Positions 8,479-18,362 of a stretch of 33,612 nucleotides of DNA are shown one piece after another. Position numbers and translations under genes: made by a program. The DNA comes from Nitrosomonas sp. Nm166. Its GTDB lineage: Bacteria > Pseudomonadota > Gammaproteobacteria > Burkholderiales > Nitrosomonadaceae. Location of the stretch: NCBI RefSeq assembly GCF_900112825.1, contig NZ_FONE01000041.1, positions 1 to 33,612 of the forward strand, written 5' to 3'. Each line of letters opens with the position of its first letter. Positions within the stretch are counted from its first letter, which is position 1. The notes under the pieces are model-generated. The model made no database searches. It had not been told where the DNA came from and saw only the letters and a program-made list of their open reading frames with translations.

Positions 8479-9891
8479 TTACTGTGCTTCTTCACTCTCA
8501 AACAATTTAGAGAGTTTTTCAAGACTATTAGCGAAGTTTTCTTGCTGAGACATGTTTTGATGTAAAAATTTTTCGAGCGCTGGATAAAGCCTAATTGCTC
8601 GATCCAATTCCGGGTCAGTGCCTGCCGCATAAGCACCCACACTGATCAAATCATGATTGCGCTGATAACGGGAATACAGGCTTTTAAATTGTCTAGCCAT
8701 GTCAATCTGTTGCTGTGAGACTACACTGGTCATGATACGACTGATCGAAGCTTCGATATCAATCGCAGGATAATGTCCTGCCTCAGCGAGGCGGCGCGAT
8801 AAAACGATATGCCCATCGAGAATGGCGCGGGCGCTATCAGCGATGGGATCATTTTGGTCATCTCCTTCGGCCAATATTGTATAAAAAGCTGTAATAGAGC
8901 CATTTTCCTGATTACCATTGCCGGCGCGTTCTATCAGTTGCGGCAATTTGGCGAATACAGACGGCGGATAGCCTTTGGTGGCAGGAGGCTCACCAATGGC
9001 TAAGGATATTTCCCTTTGTGCCATGGCATAGCGGGTCAGCGAATCCATGATGAGCAACACATGCTTGCCGGTATCGCGAAAATATTCGGCAATGGCTGTC
9101 GCATAGGCTGCGCCTTGTAAGCGTAGTAATGGCGAGGTATCTGCAGGTGCTGCGATAACGACAGAACGTGCGAGTCCCTCCTCACCAAGAATATTCTCTA
9201 TAAATTCCTTAACTTCACGTCCTCGCTCTCCAATTAACCCGACCACTATCACATCAGCTGTGGTATAACGCGCCATCATGCCAAGCAATACGCTTTTGCC
9301 CACACCGCTGCCGGCAAATAGCCCCATGCGTTGTCCTCGCCCTACTGTCAGTAGCGTGTTAATCGCACGTACACCAACATCAAGGGATCTTGTTATGGGA
9401 ATTCGTTCCAACGGATTATAAGGTCGACTGTATAAGGGTACGTTGTATTCTGCGCGAGTAGGACCAAGACGATCAAGTGGCTCGCCGATGCTGTTTAAAA
9501 CACGGCCGAGTAGTTCGGGTCCAACGGTGACATGTCTGGCCCGATCTGTTGCGCGTCTGCGAGGGTGTTGAAATTTACCAAATTGGGGAGGATCTGCAGC
9601 AAATTCCGTAGGGATTACTTTTGCGCCAGGTGATAATCCATAAACATCGCTGGATGGCATCAGGAAAAGACGATCTCCGGAAAATCCAACCACTTCGGCT
9701 GAAACAGTCTGACCATTGGAAAGAAAAATAGTACAGCTACTGCCAACAGCCATTTTGAGCCCTACCGCTTCCATCACTAATCCTGTTACACGGGTAATCG
9801 TGCCGCTCAATAAAAAAGGATTGGAAGGAGTGATCAGTTGGGTGCAATTTCTTAAGAAGCTATCCCATTGTTCATGACGATTTCTATTCAT
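8479..9891 (-). CDS. fliI: Flagellum-specific export ATPase FliI
   Basis: FliI is the F1-beta-like ATPase of the flagellar export apparatus. From the ATG at 9891 it is 470 residues. The Walker A motif GSGVGKS is at about 194-200, Walker B is in [19 protein letters not shown], and the family sequence [20 protein letters not shown] follows. The frame is open a further 44 codons upstream into fliH, but the chosen ATG overlaps the fliH stop (ATGAATAG), has a GAGAAAG site just before it and gives the usual FliI N-terminus, so coupled translation is likely. FliH and FliJ, its regulators, are encoded on either side. Confidence 0.97.
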   Translation of the reverse strand: MNRNRHEQWDSFLRNCTQLITPSNPFLLSGTITRVTGLVMEAVGLKMAVGSSCTIFLSNGQTVSAEVVGFSGDRLFLMPSSDVYGLSPGAKVIPTEFAADPPQFGKFQHPRRRATDRARHVTVGPELLGRVLNSIGEPLDRLGPTRAEYNVPLYSRPYNPLERIPITRSLDVGVRAINTLLTVGRGQRMGLFAGSGVGKSVLLGMMARYTTADVIVVGLIGERGREVKEFIENILGEEGLARSVVIAAPADTSPLLRLQGAAYATAIAEYFRDTGKHVLLIMDSLTRYAMAQREISLAIGEPPATKGYPPSVFAKLPQLIERAGNGNQENGSITAFYTILAEGDDQNDPIADSARAILDGHIVLSRRLAEAGHYPAIDIEASISRIMTSVVSQQQIDMARQFKSLYSRYQRNHDLISVGAYAAGTDPELDRAIRLYPALEKFLHQNMSQQENFANSLEKLSKLFESEEAQ

Positions 9892-10585
9892 CTTTCTCGA
9901 GCCAGCTGTCATTATGACCAATAGCTGACAATATTCTTTGCCAGCGTACTTCCGGACTGGCATCGATTTCACTGCCATTGGCTTCGATGCGGCAGCCGCC
10001 TCTGGATAGTTGCGTGTCTTCACGGATAGACCAGCCGTCTGGTGCTAGCTGATCATTCAAGTGCAAACGGACTATTTCTGCATCATCGGGATGCAAATAA
10101 AGCCGCGGATGTTGCATCGCATTGGGCAAATTTCGAATAGCTTCTTGCACGATGGGAACAATCAGCTCAGGTTTGAGTTTGAGTGCCTGGATGACCATTT
10201 TTTTGGCAAGCGCAATGGCCAGATCTAATAAATCATCCGCAACTTGTTGATCAATCTGATGCAGATCTTGATCCAGATTGGATAGCAATGTTTGGAGGCG
10301 AGCTATCTCGGCTTTAACTTCTACTTCGGCTGCTTTTCTGCCTTCTGTATAGCCTGCTGTGCTACCTTCCTGGTAGCCTGCCGCATAGCCTGCTGTTTTG
10401 GCTTGCTGAAAAATTGCTGCAATGTCTTCTTCAGTCGGTAGGCTGTTGGCCTGGTTTGGTTGAGTGTTATTTTCAGGAATGGCCGGTTGGTCTTTCAGAG
10501 TTGGATCCGGTGCGTCCAAGGAATTCATTTCCCACCGCTGATAAGCAGTGAGTTTTTCTTTTAGAATGAAGTTGCTGGTCATCAT
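9884..10585 (-). CDS. fliH: Flagellar export ATPase regulator FliH
   Basis: FliH binds and holds FliI in check and docks the complex to FliN at the C ring. The 233-residue product has a polar, Pro/Gln-rich N-terminus, a central helical region with Gly-spaced residues ([20 protein letters not shown]; the GxxxG-type repeats are a family hallmark) and a C-terminal V-type ATPase subunit-E-like domain ([20 protein letters not shown]). It starts 71 bases after fliG and overlaps fliI by 8 bases. Confidence 0.94.
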   Translation of the reverse strand: MMTSNFILKEKLTAYQRWEMNSLDAPDPTLKDQPAIPENNTQPNQANSLPTEEDIAAIFQQAKTAGYAAGYQEGSTAGYTEGRKAAEVEVKAEIARLQTLLSNLDQDLHQIDQQVADDLLDLAIALAKKMVIQALKLKPELIVPIVQEAIRNLPNAMQHPRLYLHPDDAEIVRLHLNDQLAPDGWSIREDTQLSRGGCRIEANGSEIDASPEVRWQRILSAIGHNDSWLEKDE

Positions 10586-10656
10586 ATGTAAACTTTTATT
10601 GCAGTAATGAATAACTTAATTGCGCTGATCAGATTAATCTGACTAAAACGTATCCG

Positions 10657-11652
10657 TTAAATGTAGTTATCCTCACCTTTTCCGCCGAGTACGATTTGTC
10701 CATCATCAGCCAGCTGGCGCAGAGTTTTAAGAATTTCTTTTTGTTCTGCCTCAACTTCGGATACCCGAACCGGACCTTTGCTTTCGAGATCTTCTCTTAA
10801 TGCCTCAGCAGCACGCTGTGACATATTTTTGAAAATTTTCTTGCGTAATTCTTCTTGTGCACCTTTCAAGGCGATAATCAGAGATTCTGATTGCACCTCT
10901 CTAAGCAGCAATTGAATACCATGGTCATCAATATCGATCAGATTATCAAATACAAACATCTCGTCCATGATTTTTTGCGCCAATTCTTCATCGTACTGTT
11001 TGATATTATCAATCACGCTGGTTTCTTGAGCGGCAGGAACAAAATTGAGAATCTCAGCGGCGGCGCGCACGCCCCCCATCGCTGCTTTACGGATATTATT
11101 GCTGCCCGATAGCAATTTCGTCAGGACATCATTGAGTTCACGCAGCGCATCGGGCTGAATGCTATCCAATGTGGCGATACGTAATAAGGTCTCATTGCGC
11201 AATCGTTCAGTGAATAAACTTAAAATTTCACTGGCTTGATCACGCTCCAGATGAACCAGGATGGTTGCAATAATTTGCGGGTGTTCATTCTTGATGAGTT
11301 CGGCCACCGATGGGGCATCCATCCACTTGAGTCCTTCAATGCCGCTGGTATCACCGCCATGCAGAATGCGATCAATGAGATTGGCTGCTTTTTCATCACC
11401 CAATGCACTGGTCAGAACTTTTCGGATATAGTCAGCCGAATCCTGACCTAATGTCGTCCTTCCTTCAGCTTCCTCACAGAATTCCTTGATAATATTTTCA
11501 ATTTCTACGCGAGTAATGTTCTGCAAACTGGACATTGTTTCGCCCAGTCTCTGCACTTCCTTGGGGCCTAATAGTTTAATGACTGATGCTGCCTCCTGTT
11601 CTCCCAGTGTCATCAGTAAAATTGCGCTTTTTTTTATTCCTTCATCATCCAT
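10657..11652 (-). CDS. fliG: Flagellar motor switch protein FliG
   Basis: FliG is the C-ring component that contacts the MotA stator and the MS ring protein FliF; it generates torque. At 331 residues from the ATG at 11652 it has exactly the usual length. The N-terminal domain (KSAILLMTLGEQEAASVIKLL), the EHPQ middle-domain motif (NEHPQIIATILVHLERDQAS) and the charged C-terminal torque helix (NMSQRAAEALREDLESKGPV) are all present. The ATG overlaps the last codons and stop of fliF by 8 bases, implying coupling; an in-frame start 9 codons earlier is less likely. Confidence 0.97.
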   Translation of the reverse strand: MDDEGIKKSAILLMTLGEQEAASVIKLLGPKEVQRLGETMSSLQNITRVEIENIIKEFCEEAEGRTTLGQDSADYIRKVLTSALGDEKAANLIDRILHGGDTSGIEGLKWMDAPSVAELIKNEHPQIIATILVHLERDQASEILSLFTERLRNETLLRIATLDSIQPDALRELNDVLTKLLSGSNNIRKAAMGGVRAAAEILNFVPAAQETSVIDNIKQYDEELAQKIMDEMFVFDNLIDIDDHGIQLLLREVQSESLIIALKGAQEELRKKIFKNMSQRAAEALREDLESKGPVRVSEVEAEQKEILKTLRQLADDGQIVLGGKGEDNYI

Positions 11653-13318
11653 GCCTAGATACCCAATCTTTAACAACATTGGCGACGATGGCAGGCTTAT
11701 CTATAGCCAGTTGTCTGGCTTTTTTGAGGTTTTCTTCAAATAGGGATTTCTGAATAGCTTGAATGGCTGCGCCATCCATTTGTTCTGGCAATTGATTAAA
11801 TGATGTTTCATCAGGTAATTTCTCTGTCAACGCAGGGGCGGGTGGTTGAGTTAAATTTTTTAAGAATGGCCGTAAAATTTTTAGCAGGAAAAATAACACA
11901 ATGGCTGCAATGAGCAGTTGCTTACCCATATCCTTTGCAAATAGCAGGCTATCGGGATCTTTCCAGAAAGCAGTATCCAGTAACGTCTCGTTTTCAGTAG
12001 CAAATAAACTATTGGTTACAGTAAGTGAGTCTCCGCGTTTTTCGTTGTAACCCATGGCTTCTTTCACAAGGCTATTGATTTCTTTGATTTCTTCAGCTGT
12101 CAATGGCTCATAGGTAACTTCGCCGTTCTCACCTGTTTTCTTACGGTAATTCACGACAACTGCTGCAGTTAACCGTTTGATATTACCAATGGATTGTTGT
12201 GTGTGTTGTACCGTTTTATCCACTTCATAGTTAGTTGTAGATTCTTTTTTCTTGTCCGTTGGTAACGGCGGCGCCTTATCACTGGCTTCTTTGTTTTCTC
12301 CTCCTGCTTCAATAGGAGCAGTAGCAGGTTCGGGCGGGCGGTTCGTGAGCGCTCCGGGAATTCCTCCATCAATTTTTGAACCGGTGGAAGCAGATTCGAG
12401 TGTTTGCTGACTACGGATAGTGGCAGCATCCGATTCGGTGTTATTGGGTCGATAAATTTCTTCAGCGCGCTCAACACGGGAAAAATCCAAATCTGCAGTA
12501 ACCTGAGCACGTACATTGGCACTGCCTGTAATGGGCGTCAGTATGGTTTCGATGCGGCGAATATAATTTTCTTCAAGCTCTTGTATGTATTGTAATTGCT
12601 TAGCATCAAATCCCTTGTCCGGCTTGTTCTCATTTGACGTACTGAGCAAATTGCCGTTTTGATCAATCACGGTTACATTTCTTACCGGTAAATTGGGCAC
12701 GCTACTTGCCATTAAATGTACAATTGCGCTGACTTGCTCAGTACTTAAAACCCTGCCAGGATATAAATTGAGTAATACAGAGACGCTGGGTTGCTGTTTT
12801 TCCCTCGAGAATACCGACGGCTTGGCAATTGCCAGGTGTACGCGCGCACTTTGTACTGCTGATAATGACTGCACTGAGCGTGCCAGCTCGCCTTCTAATG
12901 CGCGCTGATAATTGACCTGTTCGAGGAATTGGCTGGAGCCGAATTTCTGGTTCTCCATCAATTCAAATCCAGGCAGGCTACCTTTGGGCAGCCCTTGACC
13001 CGCTAATCGCAGACGTACTTCATGCACTTGTTTCTCAGGAATGAGAATAGCGCCACCACTATCCGAAAACTTGTAGGGCACGTTCATTTGTTGCAAGGCA
13101 CTGATGATGGCTGCACCATCCTGATCCGACACATTATTGTAGAGAACACGATAATCTGGTGTCTGGCTCCACATCAAAGCACCTGCCAGCAAGGCGACAA
13201 CGGCTGCTGCAGCCATAATCAAACCGAGCTTTTTTTGATTAGATAATTGGCTAAATTGTTCTAGTCGAAATGTTGTCGTAGGTGTGGTTGTATTGGGTTG
13301 GTTGGGTACTGTTGCCAC
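11645..13318 (-). CDS. fliF: Flagellar MS-ring protein FliF
   Basis: FliF assembles the MS ring in the inner membrane, the foundation of the basal body. The 557-residue product has two transmembrane helices (about 29-51, LGLIMAAAAVVALLAGALMW, and LLIAAIVLFFLLKILRPFL near residue 440), a large periplasmic part with ring-building domains (DQDGAAIISALQQMNVPYKF; SVQSLSAVQSARVHLAIAKP), a Pro/Thr/Glu-rich loop, and a short C-terminal FliG-binding tail (IQAIQKSLFEENLKKARQLA). The start is GTG at 13318 with an AGGAG site 8 bases upstream. It is the first gene of the long minus-strand operon. Confidence 0.97.
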   Translation of the reverse strand: MATVPNQPNTTTPTTTFRLEQFSQLSNQKKLGLIMAAAAVVALLAGALMWSQTPDYRVLYNNVSDQDGAAIISALQQMNVPYKFSDSGGAILIPEKQVHEVRLRLAGQGLPKGSLPGFELMENQKFGSSQFLEQVNYQRALEGELARSVQSLSAVQSARVHLAIAKPSVFSREKQQPSVSVLLNLYPGRVLSTEQVSAIVHLMASSVPNLPVRNVTVIDQNGNLLSTSNENKPDKGFDAKQLQYIQELEENYIRRIETILTPITGSANVRAQVTADLDFSRVERAEEIYRPNNTESDAATIRSQQTLESASTGSKIDGGIPGALTNRPPEPATAPIEAGGENKEASDKAPPLPTDKKKESTTNYEVDKTVQHTQQSIGNIKRLTAAVVVNYRKKTGENGEVTYEPLTAEEIKEINSLVKEAMGYNEKRGDSLTVTNSLFATENETLLDTAFWKDPDSLLFAKDMGKQLLIAAIVLFFLLKILRPFLKNLTQPPAPALTEKLPDETSFNQLPEQMDGAAIQAIQKSLFEENLKKARQLAIDKPAIVANVVKDWVSRHG

Positions 13319-13562
13319 GCACTATTCTCCTGCTTAAATTCCGAGTACTTGCCAATTATTGTTTACTGATTAAATTCATCTGTATTTGTGCCGTAGGCAT
13401 ATTTACCCTTTTTTACACGATCAGAATTATTGATGAGATGATTATCGATAAATTCATAAAATATGAAGGTTTGAATAACATAGGTTTGCTCACCTTATTT
13501 AGATCATTGGGGATTGGCATGAATGTTAAGCTACAGGCATTCTCATAACTGTTATTTAAGCC
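13319..13562 (+). promoter_or_regulatory. Divergent region between fliF and fleS
   Basis: These 244 bases must carry promoters for the long flagellar operon (leftward) and for fleSR (rightward). I scanned both strands for sigma-54 (GG and GC 10 bases apart) and FliA-type elements and found only imperfect matches: CGGCAC followed by GA rather than GC on the minus strand, and TTGGCATGAATGTTAAGC on the plus strand, whose spacing is wrong. A 10-bp palindrome TTATCGATAA lies at about 13441. No promoter is called with confidence. Confidence 0.5.
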
Positions 13563-14762
13563 GTGCAAACACATCAAATCATCGAGGCTAAGTCGGTGCC
13601 CGTAGATCAAGAGCAGCTGCAGCTTGCGTTTGCGGCTTTTAATGAGGCATCAGAACAACTTTCAGGCGTATATCAAGAATTACAGCATCAGGTGGTGCAA
13701 TTGACCCATGAACTTGCCATGGCAAATGGTGAACTGCACAGACAGTTGCTTGCAAAGGAAGACTTATCTCAACAGTTAAGTTTTTTGTTAAATGCTTTAC
13801 CCGCTGGCGTCCTGGCGCTTAATGGGCATGCATGTATCGAGCAGGTGAATCCGGCTGCTTTTACTATACTTGGCGAGCCATTGGTTGGATTGAGTTGGGA
13901 TCAAGTTGTTCAGGACCGTTTATCACCGACTGCAGTGATCAACGAATGGCATGTGAAATTACAGGATATGGCGGATCAGCGCCGTATTCGCGTTGAAAGC
14001 AATGCAATGGATTCAACTGATAGGCAAATCTTGCTAGTAAATGATATTACGGAAGCCTATGCAATTCAGGAGAAAATACGACGTAATCAGCGCTTGACCT
14101 CAATGGGTGAGATGGCTGCAAATCTTGCCCACCAGCTACGCACCCCGCTTTCAACGGCGCTACTCTATGCCAGTCACCTTGGCAGCGATGCACTGAGTTC
14201 CGATGAGCGCCAAAAATTTGCTACTAAAACGATTGAGCGTTTGCATCATCTGGAACATTTAATAAAAGGTATGCTGCGTTTTATAAAAGGTGAAATAACG
14301 CAGCTCGAAAATGTCGTAATCAGCGATTTGTTAGCAGAGCTGCAACAGGTCATTGAGCCTCAGCTGATTCCGCTTCATTTGCAATTAATTGTGCATGATC
14401 ATAGCCGAGCAGAAAGTGTAATGACGGATCATCAAGCGTTATGCGGAGCCATGATCAATCTGCTCGAAAATGCCATGCAGGCATCTTCCCCAGGAGACCG
14501 GATCATTTTATCGGCTAGAATGGAACAAGAAAGTATTGTTTTGAGTGTGCATGATGACGGGCCGGGTATTGATGCGGCACTGCAGGAAAGATTATTTGAA
14601 CCTTTCTTTACGACACGTTCAGAAGGCACTGGCCTTGGCTTAGCGATTGTTCGGGGTGTGATTCAGTCAATGGGTGGTACTGTACAAGTTAATTCATTGC
14701 CTGATGCAGGAAGTGAATTTGTAATACGTCTGCCGCGAAATAAAGGGAAATTGATGAGATGA
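13563..14762 (+). CDS. fleS: Flagellar two-component sensor kinase FleS/FlrB
   Basis: A soluble histidine kinase of the FleS/FlrB class that phosphorylates the adjacent sigma-54 activator. After an N-terminal coiled-coil stretch (about 15-75) comes a PAS-like domain (LNALPAGVLALNGHACIEQV), then the H box with phosphoacceptor His190 in NLAHQLRTPLSTALL, the N box (MINLLENAMQAS), G1 (DDGPGI) and G2 (GTGLGLAIVRGV). There are no membrane segments, as in FleS, so it senses a cytoplasmic cue, probably basal-body assembly state. The GTG at 13563 has a poor ribosome site; a second GTG at 13596, preceded by GAGG, may be the true start. It overlaps fleR by 4 bases (ATGA). Confidence 0.9.
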   Translation: MQTHQIIEAKSVPVDQEQLQLAFAAFNEASEQLSGVYQELQHQVVQLTHELAMANGELHRQLLAKEDLSQQLSFLLNALPAGVLALNGHACIEQVNPAAFTILGEPLVGLSWDQVVQDRLSPTAVINEWHVKLQDMADQRRIRVESNAMDSTDRQILLVNDITEAYAIQEKIRRNQRLTSMGEMAANLAHQLRTPLSTALLYASHLGSDALSSDERQKFATKTIERLHHLEHLIKGMLRFIKGEITQLENVVISDLLAELQQVIEPQLIPLHLQLIVHDHSRAESVMTDHQALCGAMINLLENAMQASSPGDRIILSARMEQESIVLSVHDDGPGIDAALQERLFEPFFTTRSEGTGLGLAIVRGVIQSMGGTVQVNSLPDAGSEFVIRLPRNKGKLMR

Positions 14763-16066
14763 AGACATTACCTGTTTTGGTGGTGGAAGATGATCAAGAT
14801 TTGCTGGAGGCGATTTGTGCCACCATAAAGTTAGCTGGCTATCAGGTATTTGCAGCATCGAATGGAAATGATGCAATGGCCATACTACTGGAGTACCAGA
14901 TCGGCATCGTGGTAAGTGACGTGCAGATGAAGCCCATTGATGGGCTTACGCTTTTAAAGGAAATCAAAACACTCAATCCTGAACTGCCCGTGTTATTGAT
15001 GACGGCTTACCGGGAAATCGATAAGGCCGTTGCCGCAATGCGTCAAGGAGCGTGTGATTATTTGTTGAAACCCTTTGACCCGGACAGTTTATTGGCGCAT
15101 GTCGAAAAATATTCACTGTCAGAGTCTGAACAGGATAGTGAGATTATTGCTAAAGATCCGCGAACACGGGCGCTATTATCGCTCGCTAAGCGGGTTGCGA
15201 AATCACCTGCGACTGTGATGCTGACCGGTGAAAGTGGTTGTGGTAAAGAAGTGGTCGCGCGTTTTATTCATCAGCATTCAGCGCGTTCTTCCAAGTCATT
15301 TATCGCCATTAATTGTGCAGCTATTCCAGAAAATTTACTGGAAGCAACGCTGTTCGGTTACGAAAAAGGTGCTTTTACCGGCGCAACGCAGGCTCAGCCG
15401 GGAAAGTTTGAGCAAGCGGAAGGTGGTACATTATTGCTGGACGAAATTTCAGAAATGCCTCTGGAGCTGCAGGCAAAATTGTTGCGAGTATTGCAAGAAA
15501 GGGAAGTTGAAAGAGTAGGTGGACATAAGATCATCAAATTGGATATCCGAATTTTATCAACTTCTAACCGCAACATGATGGCAATGGTTAAAAGAGGTCA
15601 GTTTCGTGAAGATCTGTACTATCGATTGAACGTGTTTCCAATTGAAATTCCGTCACTGCGTGAGCGGCCATTGGATATCGAACCTCTGGCACAGCGAGTT
15701 TTGAAAACAGTAATCGATCCAGGAAAGCCAGCCTGTAGAATGACTAAAGCAGCAATAAACAAATTACTTCAATATTCTTGGCCGGGCAACGTCAGAGAAC
15801 TGGAGAATGTTATGCAGCGTGCGACGATTCTGGCAACTGATATGATTGAAGCCGAGCATATTAGCCTGCCAGACGCTGTCTCTAACCAAGATGCCGATGA
15901 GAAAAACTCAGAGCTATCTTCTCAAGATATCAAAACGCTCGAGCGTAAGCATATTCTGGAAACGCTCGCAGCGGTTAATGGTTCTCGTAAGTTGGCCGTC
16001 AAAAAGCTGGGAATCTCTGAGCGGACTTTACGCTATAAGCTACAACAATATCGCATGACGAGTTAG
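14759..16066 (+). CDS. fleR: Flagellar sigma-54-dependent response regulator FleR/FlrC
   Basis: An NtrC-family activator of flagellar genes. Domains: receiver with acidic pocket E10-D11-D12 and phosphoacceptor Asp54 (IVVSDVQMKPIDG), AAA+ domain with Walker A GESGCGKE at 157-164, sigma-54-contacting GAFTGA at 204-209 and Walker B (GGTLLLDEISEM), and a Fis-type C-terminal helix-turn-helix (LAVKKLGISERTLRYKLQQY). Length 435 residues is normal. The intact GAFTGA means it should activate RNA polymerase with sigma-54. Translation is probably coupled to fleS by the ATGA overlap. Its targets probably include fliE and the fliF operon by analogy with Pseudomonas and Vibrio. Confidence 0.93.
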   Translation: MKTLPVLVVEDDQDLLEAICATIKLAGYQVFAASNGNDAMAILLEYQIGIVVSDVQMKPIDGLTLLKEIKTLNPELPVLLMTAYREIDKAVAAMRQGACDYLLKPFDPDSLLAHVEKYSLSESEQDSEIIAKDPRTRALLSLAKRVAKSPATVMLTGESGCGKEVVARFIHQHSARSSKSFIAINCAAIPENLLEATLFGYEKGAFTGATQAQPGKFEQAEGGTLLLDEISEMPLELQAKLLRVLQEREVERVGGHKIIKLDIRILSTSNRNMMAMVKRGQFREDLYYRLNVFPIEIPSLRERPLDIEPLAQRVLKTVIDPGKPACRMTKAAINKLLQYSWPGNVRELENVMQRATILATDMIEAEHISLPDAVSNQDADEKNSELSSQDIKTLERKHILETLAAVNGSRKLAVKKLGISERTLRYKLQQYRMTS

Positions 16067-16147
16067 CAATATTTGCTATGTATAATATGGTTTGGTTTAA
16101 CAATACTTAAGAGCCAATCAATAAAGCCAATCATATAAGAGTGGATC

Positions 16148-16471
16148 ATGGATAAATCCGGAATTGATAACATCTTGCAGCAACTGCAAGCAGCATCGGC
16201 ATTAGCTTCCGGTGCAAGAAAACAGTCCAGTGTGGATGAAATAGCGAGTGTCGATTTTAGTGAAAAGCTTAAAGCCGCTGTAGATCAAGTGAATTATGCG
16301 CAACAGACTGCTGATAAGTTGAGCATGCAATTTGTCAGTGGGGAATCCAATGTGGATTTACATGAGGTAATGATTTCACTGCAGAAAGCCAACGTATCCT
16401 TCCAATCAATGATACAAGTCCGCAATAAGCTGGTAACAGCTTATCAAGAAATTATGAACATGCAGGTTTAA
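16148..16471 (+). CDS. fliE: Flagellar hook-basal body junction protein FliE
   Basis: FliE connects the MS ring to the proximal rod and is the first exported basal-body protein. The 107-residue product has the normal length and the conserved C-terminal half ([20 protein letters not shown] to [17 protein letters not shown]). An AAGAGTGG site precedes the ATG. In many genomes fliE heads the fliF operon; here it sits after fleSR on the opposite strand from fliF. The 81 bases between fleR and fliE contain a TATAAT-like sequence but no recognisable sigma-54 promoter. Confidence 0.95.
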   Translation: MDKSGIDNILQQLQAASALASGARKQSSVDEIASVDFSEKLKAAVDQVNYAQQTADKLSMQFVSGESNVDLHEVMISLQKANVSFQSMIQVRNKLVTAYQEIMNMQV

Positions 16472-16511
16472 TAGGTACTTTTGATCTGATTCTGGTTTGT
16501 ATCGATGTGTC

Positions 16512-18362
16512 CTACTCTTCTAATGCCATTTCCAATTCCAGCCAATTCTCTTCCAGTTCTGCTACTTTCTTTTCAAGTGTCGCGTGAACTATACTCAGCT
16601 GATCAACCTCATCACGAGTATGGCTCGTGTAAGTGGCTGGATCAGCTAATTGACGGCTTGCTTCATCCAATTCTTTCTGGGCAATAGTTAGGGCGGTTTC
16701 AAGCTTTAATTGTCTGGAAAGCAGTGCCTTTTTACCTGATTTTGTAGAGGTTTTTAATCGTGCTTTTGGGAGTGGTTGTGATTCAGGAGCTTTCTTAGCG
16801 CGACGAGCTTCTATCCAGTTTTTATAATCTTCCAGATCACCATCTAGCAATTGAACTTTACCATCAGCCACTAGCCACAGTTCATCAGCCACAGCGCGTA
16901 CCAAGCTACGGTCATGCGATATTAATACCACCGCACCAGTATAAGCTTCTAATGCCAGCGTCAATGCATCGCGCATCTCCAAATCTAGATGATTGGTCGG
17001 TTCATCGAGTAACAGCAAATGCGGCTTTTGCCAGGCCAGCAAGGCAAGGGCCAGGCGGCTTTTTTCTCCTCCGGAGAAACTGCTTACTGGGCGATCTTCA
17101 TGATTACCACCCAAACCAAATCGCCCCAGGAATTTTCGCAAATCCAACTCGGATTGTGCAGGTGCCAGTTGCTGCATATGTTGCAGAGGGGTTGCATGGC
17201 CATCCAAATTTTCCAATTGATGCTGAGCAAAGTAGCCAATACGTATATTTTGTGCCCGCTCCAGTGTGCCGGATATGGGTTTAATTTCTTCGACCAGAAG
17301 TTTTATCAGAGTAGATTTTCCTGCGCCATTTGGACCCAGCAAAGCAATTCGAGTGCCTGCCTGTAAAATAAGATGTACATGTTGCAGCAGCGAGTGATTG
17401 CCATAGCCAAAGTTCACGTTTTTTACGCGTAACAAAACATCCGGACTGCGTTCGGGAGCTGCAATCCGCAATTCAAAATACCCGTCTTCGACATGCGCTG
17501 GTACAATGCGTGTCAAACGCTCCAGTGCTTTAATGCGGCTTTGCGCTTGCTTGGCTTTGGTCGCTTTGGCACGGAAACGCCGCACAAAGTCTTCCATATG
17601 CGCGATCTTTTTTTGCTGCTGCTGAAAAGCCTGGGTATGTTGCATGAGGCGTTCTGCGCGCACACGTTCGAAATCATCATAATTCCCGCTGTAACAATCA
17701 ATTTGCCGATTATTGATATGAGCAATGCGGTTAACACAAGCATTAAGAAACTCACGGTCATGTGACACCACGATCAGACTGCCCGGATAGCGCACCAAAT
17801 ACTGCTCCAGCCAGAGAATAGCATCAAGATCCAAATGGTTGGTCGGTTCGTCGAGCAATAACAAATCAGCGCGATGCATTAATGCGCGAGCCAGGTTCAA
17901 ACGCATGCGCCAACCACCTGAGAAATGATTAACTGACTTTTCTAATACGGCATTGGCAAAACCCAATCCATTCAGTAGCTGTGCCGCCCGTGCTTGCGCC
18001 ATATAGCCCTCAATCGCCTCATAGCGCTGCTGTGCCTCAAACCAAGTTGCATCATGCTCGGCCTGTGTCAGAATCTTCTCTAGTTGTCGCAATTCAACAT
18101 CACCATCTAATACAAATTCGATAGCAGGCTGGCTTGAATTGATAATCTCCTGTTCAACAAAAGCAATGGCTTTTCCGGGTTGCAGACTGACTTCTCCGCT
18201 ATCCGGTTTGAGTGTTCCGCGAATCAACTGGAACAGGGTGGATTTGCCGCAACCATTTTTACCAACTAGACCAATACGGTGATTAGGAGAGACTTGCAGG
18301 TTACTATTTTCCAATAATGGAACCCCGCCTTGTAGATAAGTCAAAGACTGGATATTCAACAT
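16512..18362 (-). CDS. yheS: ABC-F family ATPase, YheS-like
   Basis: A soluble ABC-F protein with two ATPase domains and no membrane segments; this group acts on the ribosome, not in transport. First domain: Walker A GKNGCGKST (about 34-42), signature SGGWRMRL, Walker B LLLLDEPTNHLD. The interdomain arm/linker helices are rich in Gln, Lys and Arg (HTQAFQQQQKKIAHMEDFV). Second domain: GPNGAGKST, SGGEKSRLAL, LLLLDEPTNHLD. A C-terminal coiled coil (about 545-616) follows a basic linker. Length (616) and the linker favour YheS over EttA or Uup, but the exact subfamily is not certain. It is convergent with fliE and unrelated to flagella. Reported roles include relief of nascent-chain stalling. Confidence 0.88.
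   Translation of the reverse strand: MLNIQSLTYLQGGVPLLENSNLQVSPNHRIGLVGKNGCGKSTLFQLIRGTLKPDSGEVSLQPGKAIAFVEQEIINSSQPAIEFVLDGDVELRQLEKILTQAEHDATWFEAQQRYEAIEGYMAQARAAQLLNGLGFANAVLEKSVNHFSGGWRMRLNLARALMHRADLLLLDEPTNHLDLDAILWLEQYLVRYPGSLIVVSHDREFLNACVNRIAHINNRQIDCYSGNYDDFERVRAERLMQHTQAFQQQQKKIAHMEDFVRRFRAKATKAKQAQSRIKALERLTRIVPAHVEDGYFELRIAAPERSPDVLLRVKNVNFGYGNHSLLQHVHLILQAGTRIALLGPNGAGKSTLIKLLVEEIKPISGTLERAQNIRIGYFAQHQLENLDGHATPLQHMQQLAPAQSELDLRKFLGRFGLGGNHEDRPVSSFSGGEKSRLALALLAWQKPHLLLLDEPTNHLDLEMRDALTLALEAYTGAVVLISHDRSLVRAVADELWLVADGKVQLLDGDLEDYKNWIEARRAKKAPESQPLPKARLKTSTKSGKKALLSRQLKLETALTIAQKELDEASRQLADPATYTSHTRDEVDQLSIVHATLEKKVAELEENWLELEMALEE

Noticed and set aside
12169..12522. Minus-strand frame inside fliF with Lys/Arg-rich product
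   Set aside because: It lies wholly in an alternative frame of fliF and shows no domain or start signal.
13520..13545. TTGGCATGAATGTTAAGC upstream of fleS as a sigma-54 site
   Set aside because: The GC doublet is two bases too far from GG; the base pair at the correct spacing is AA.
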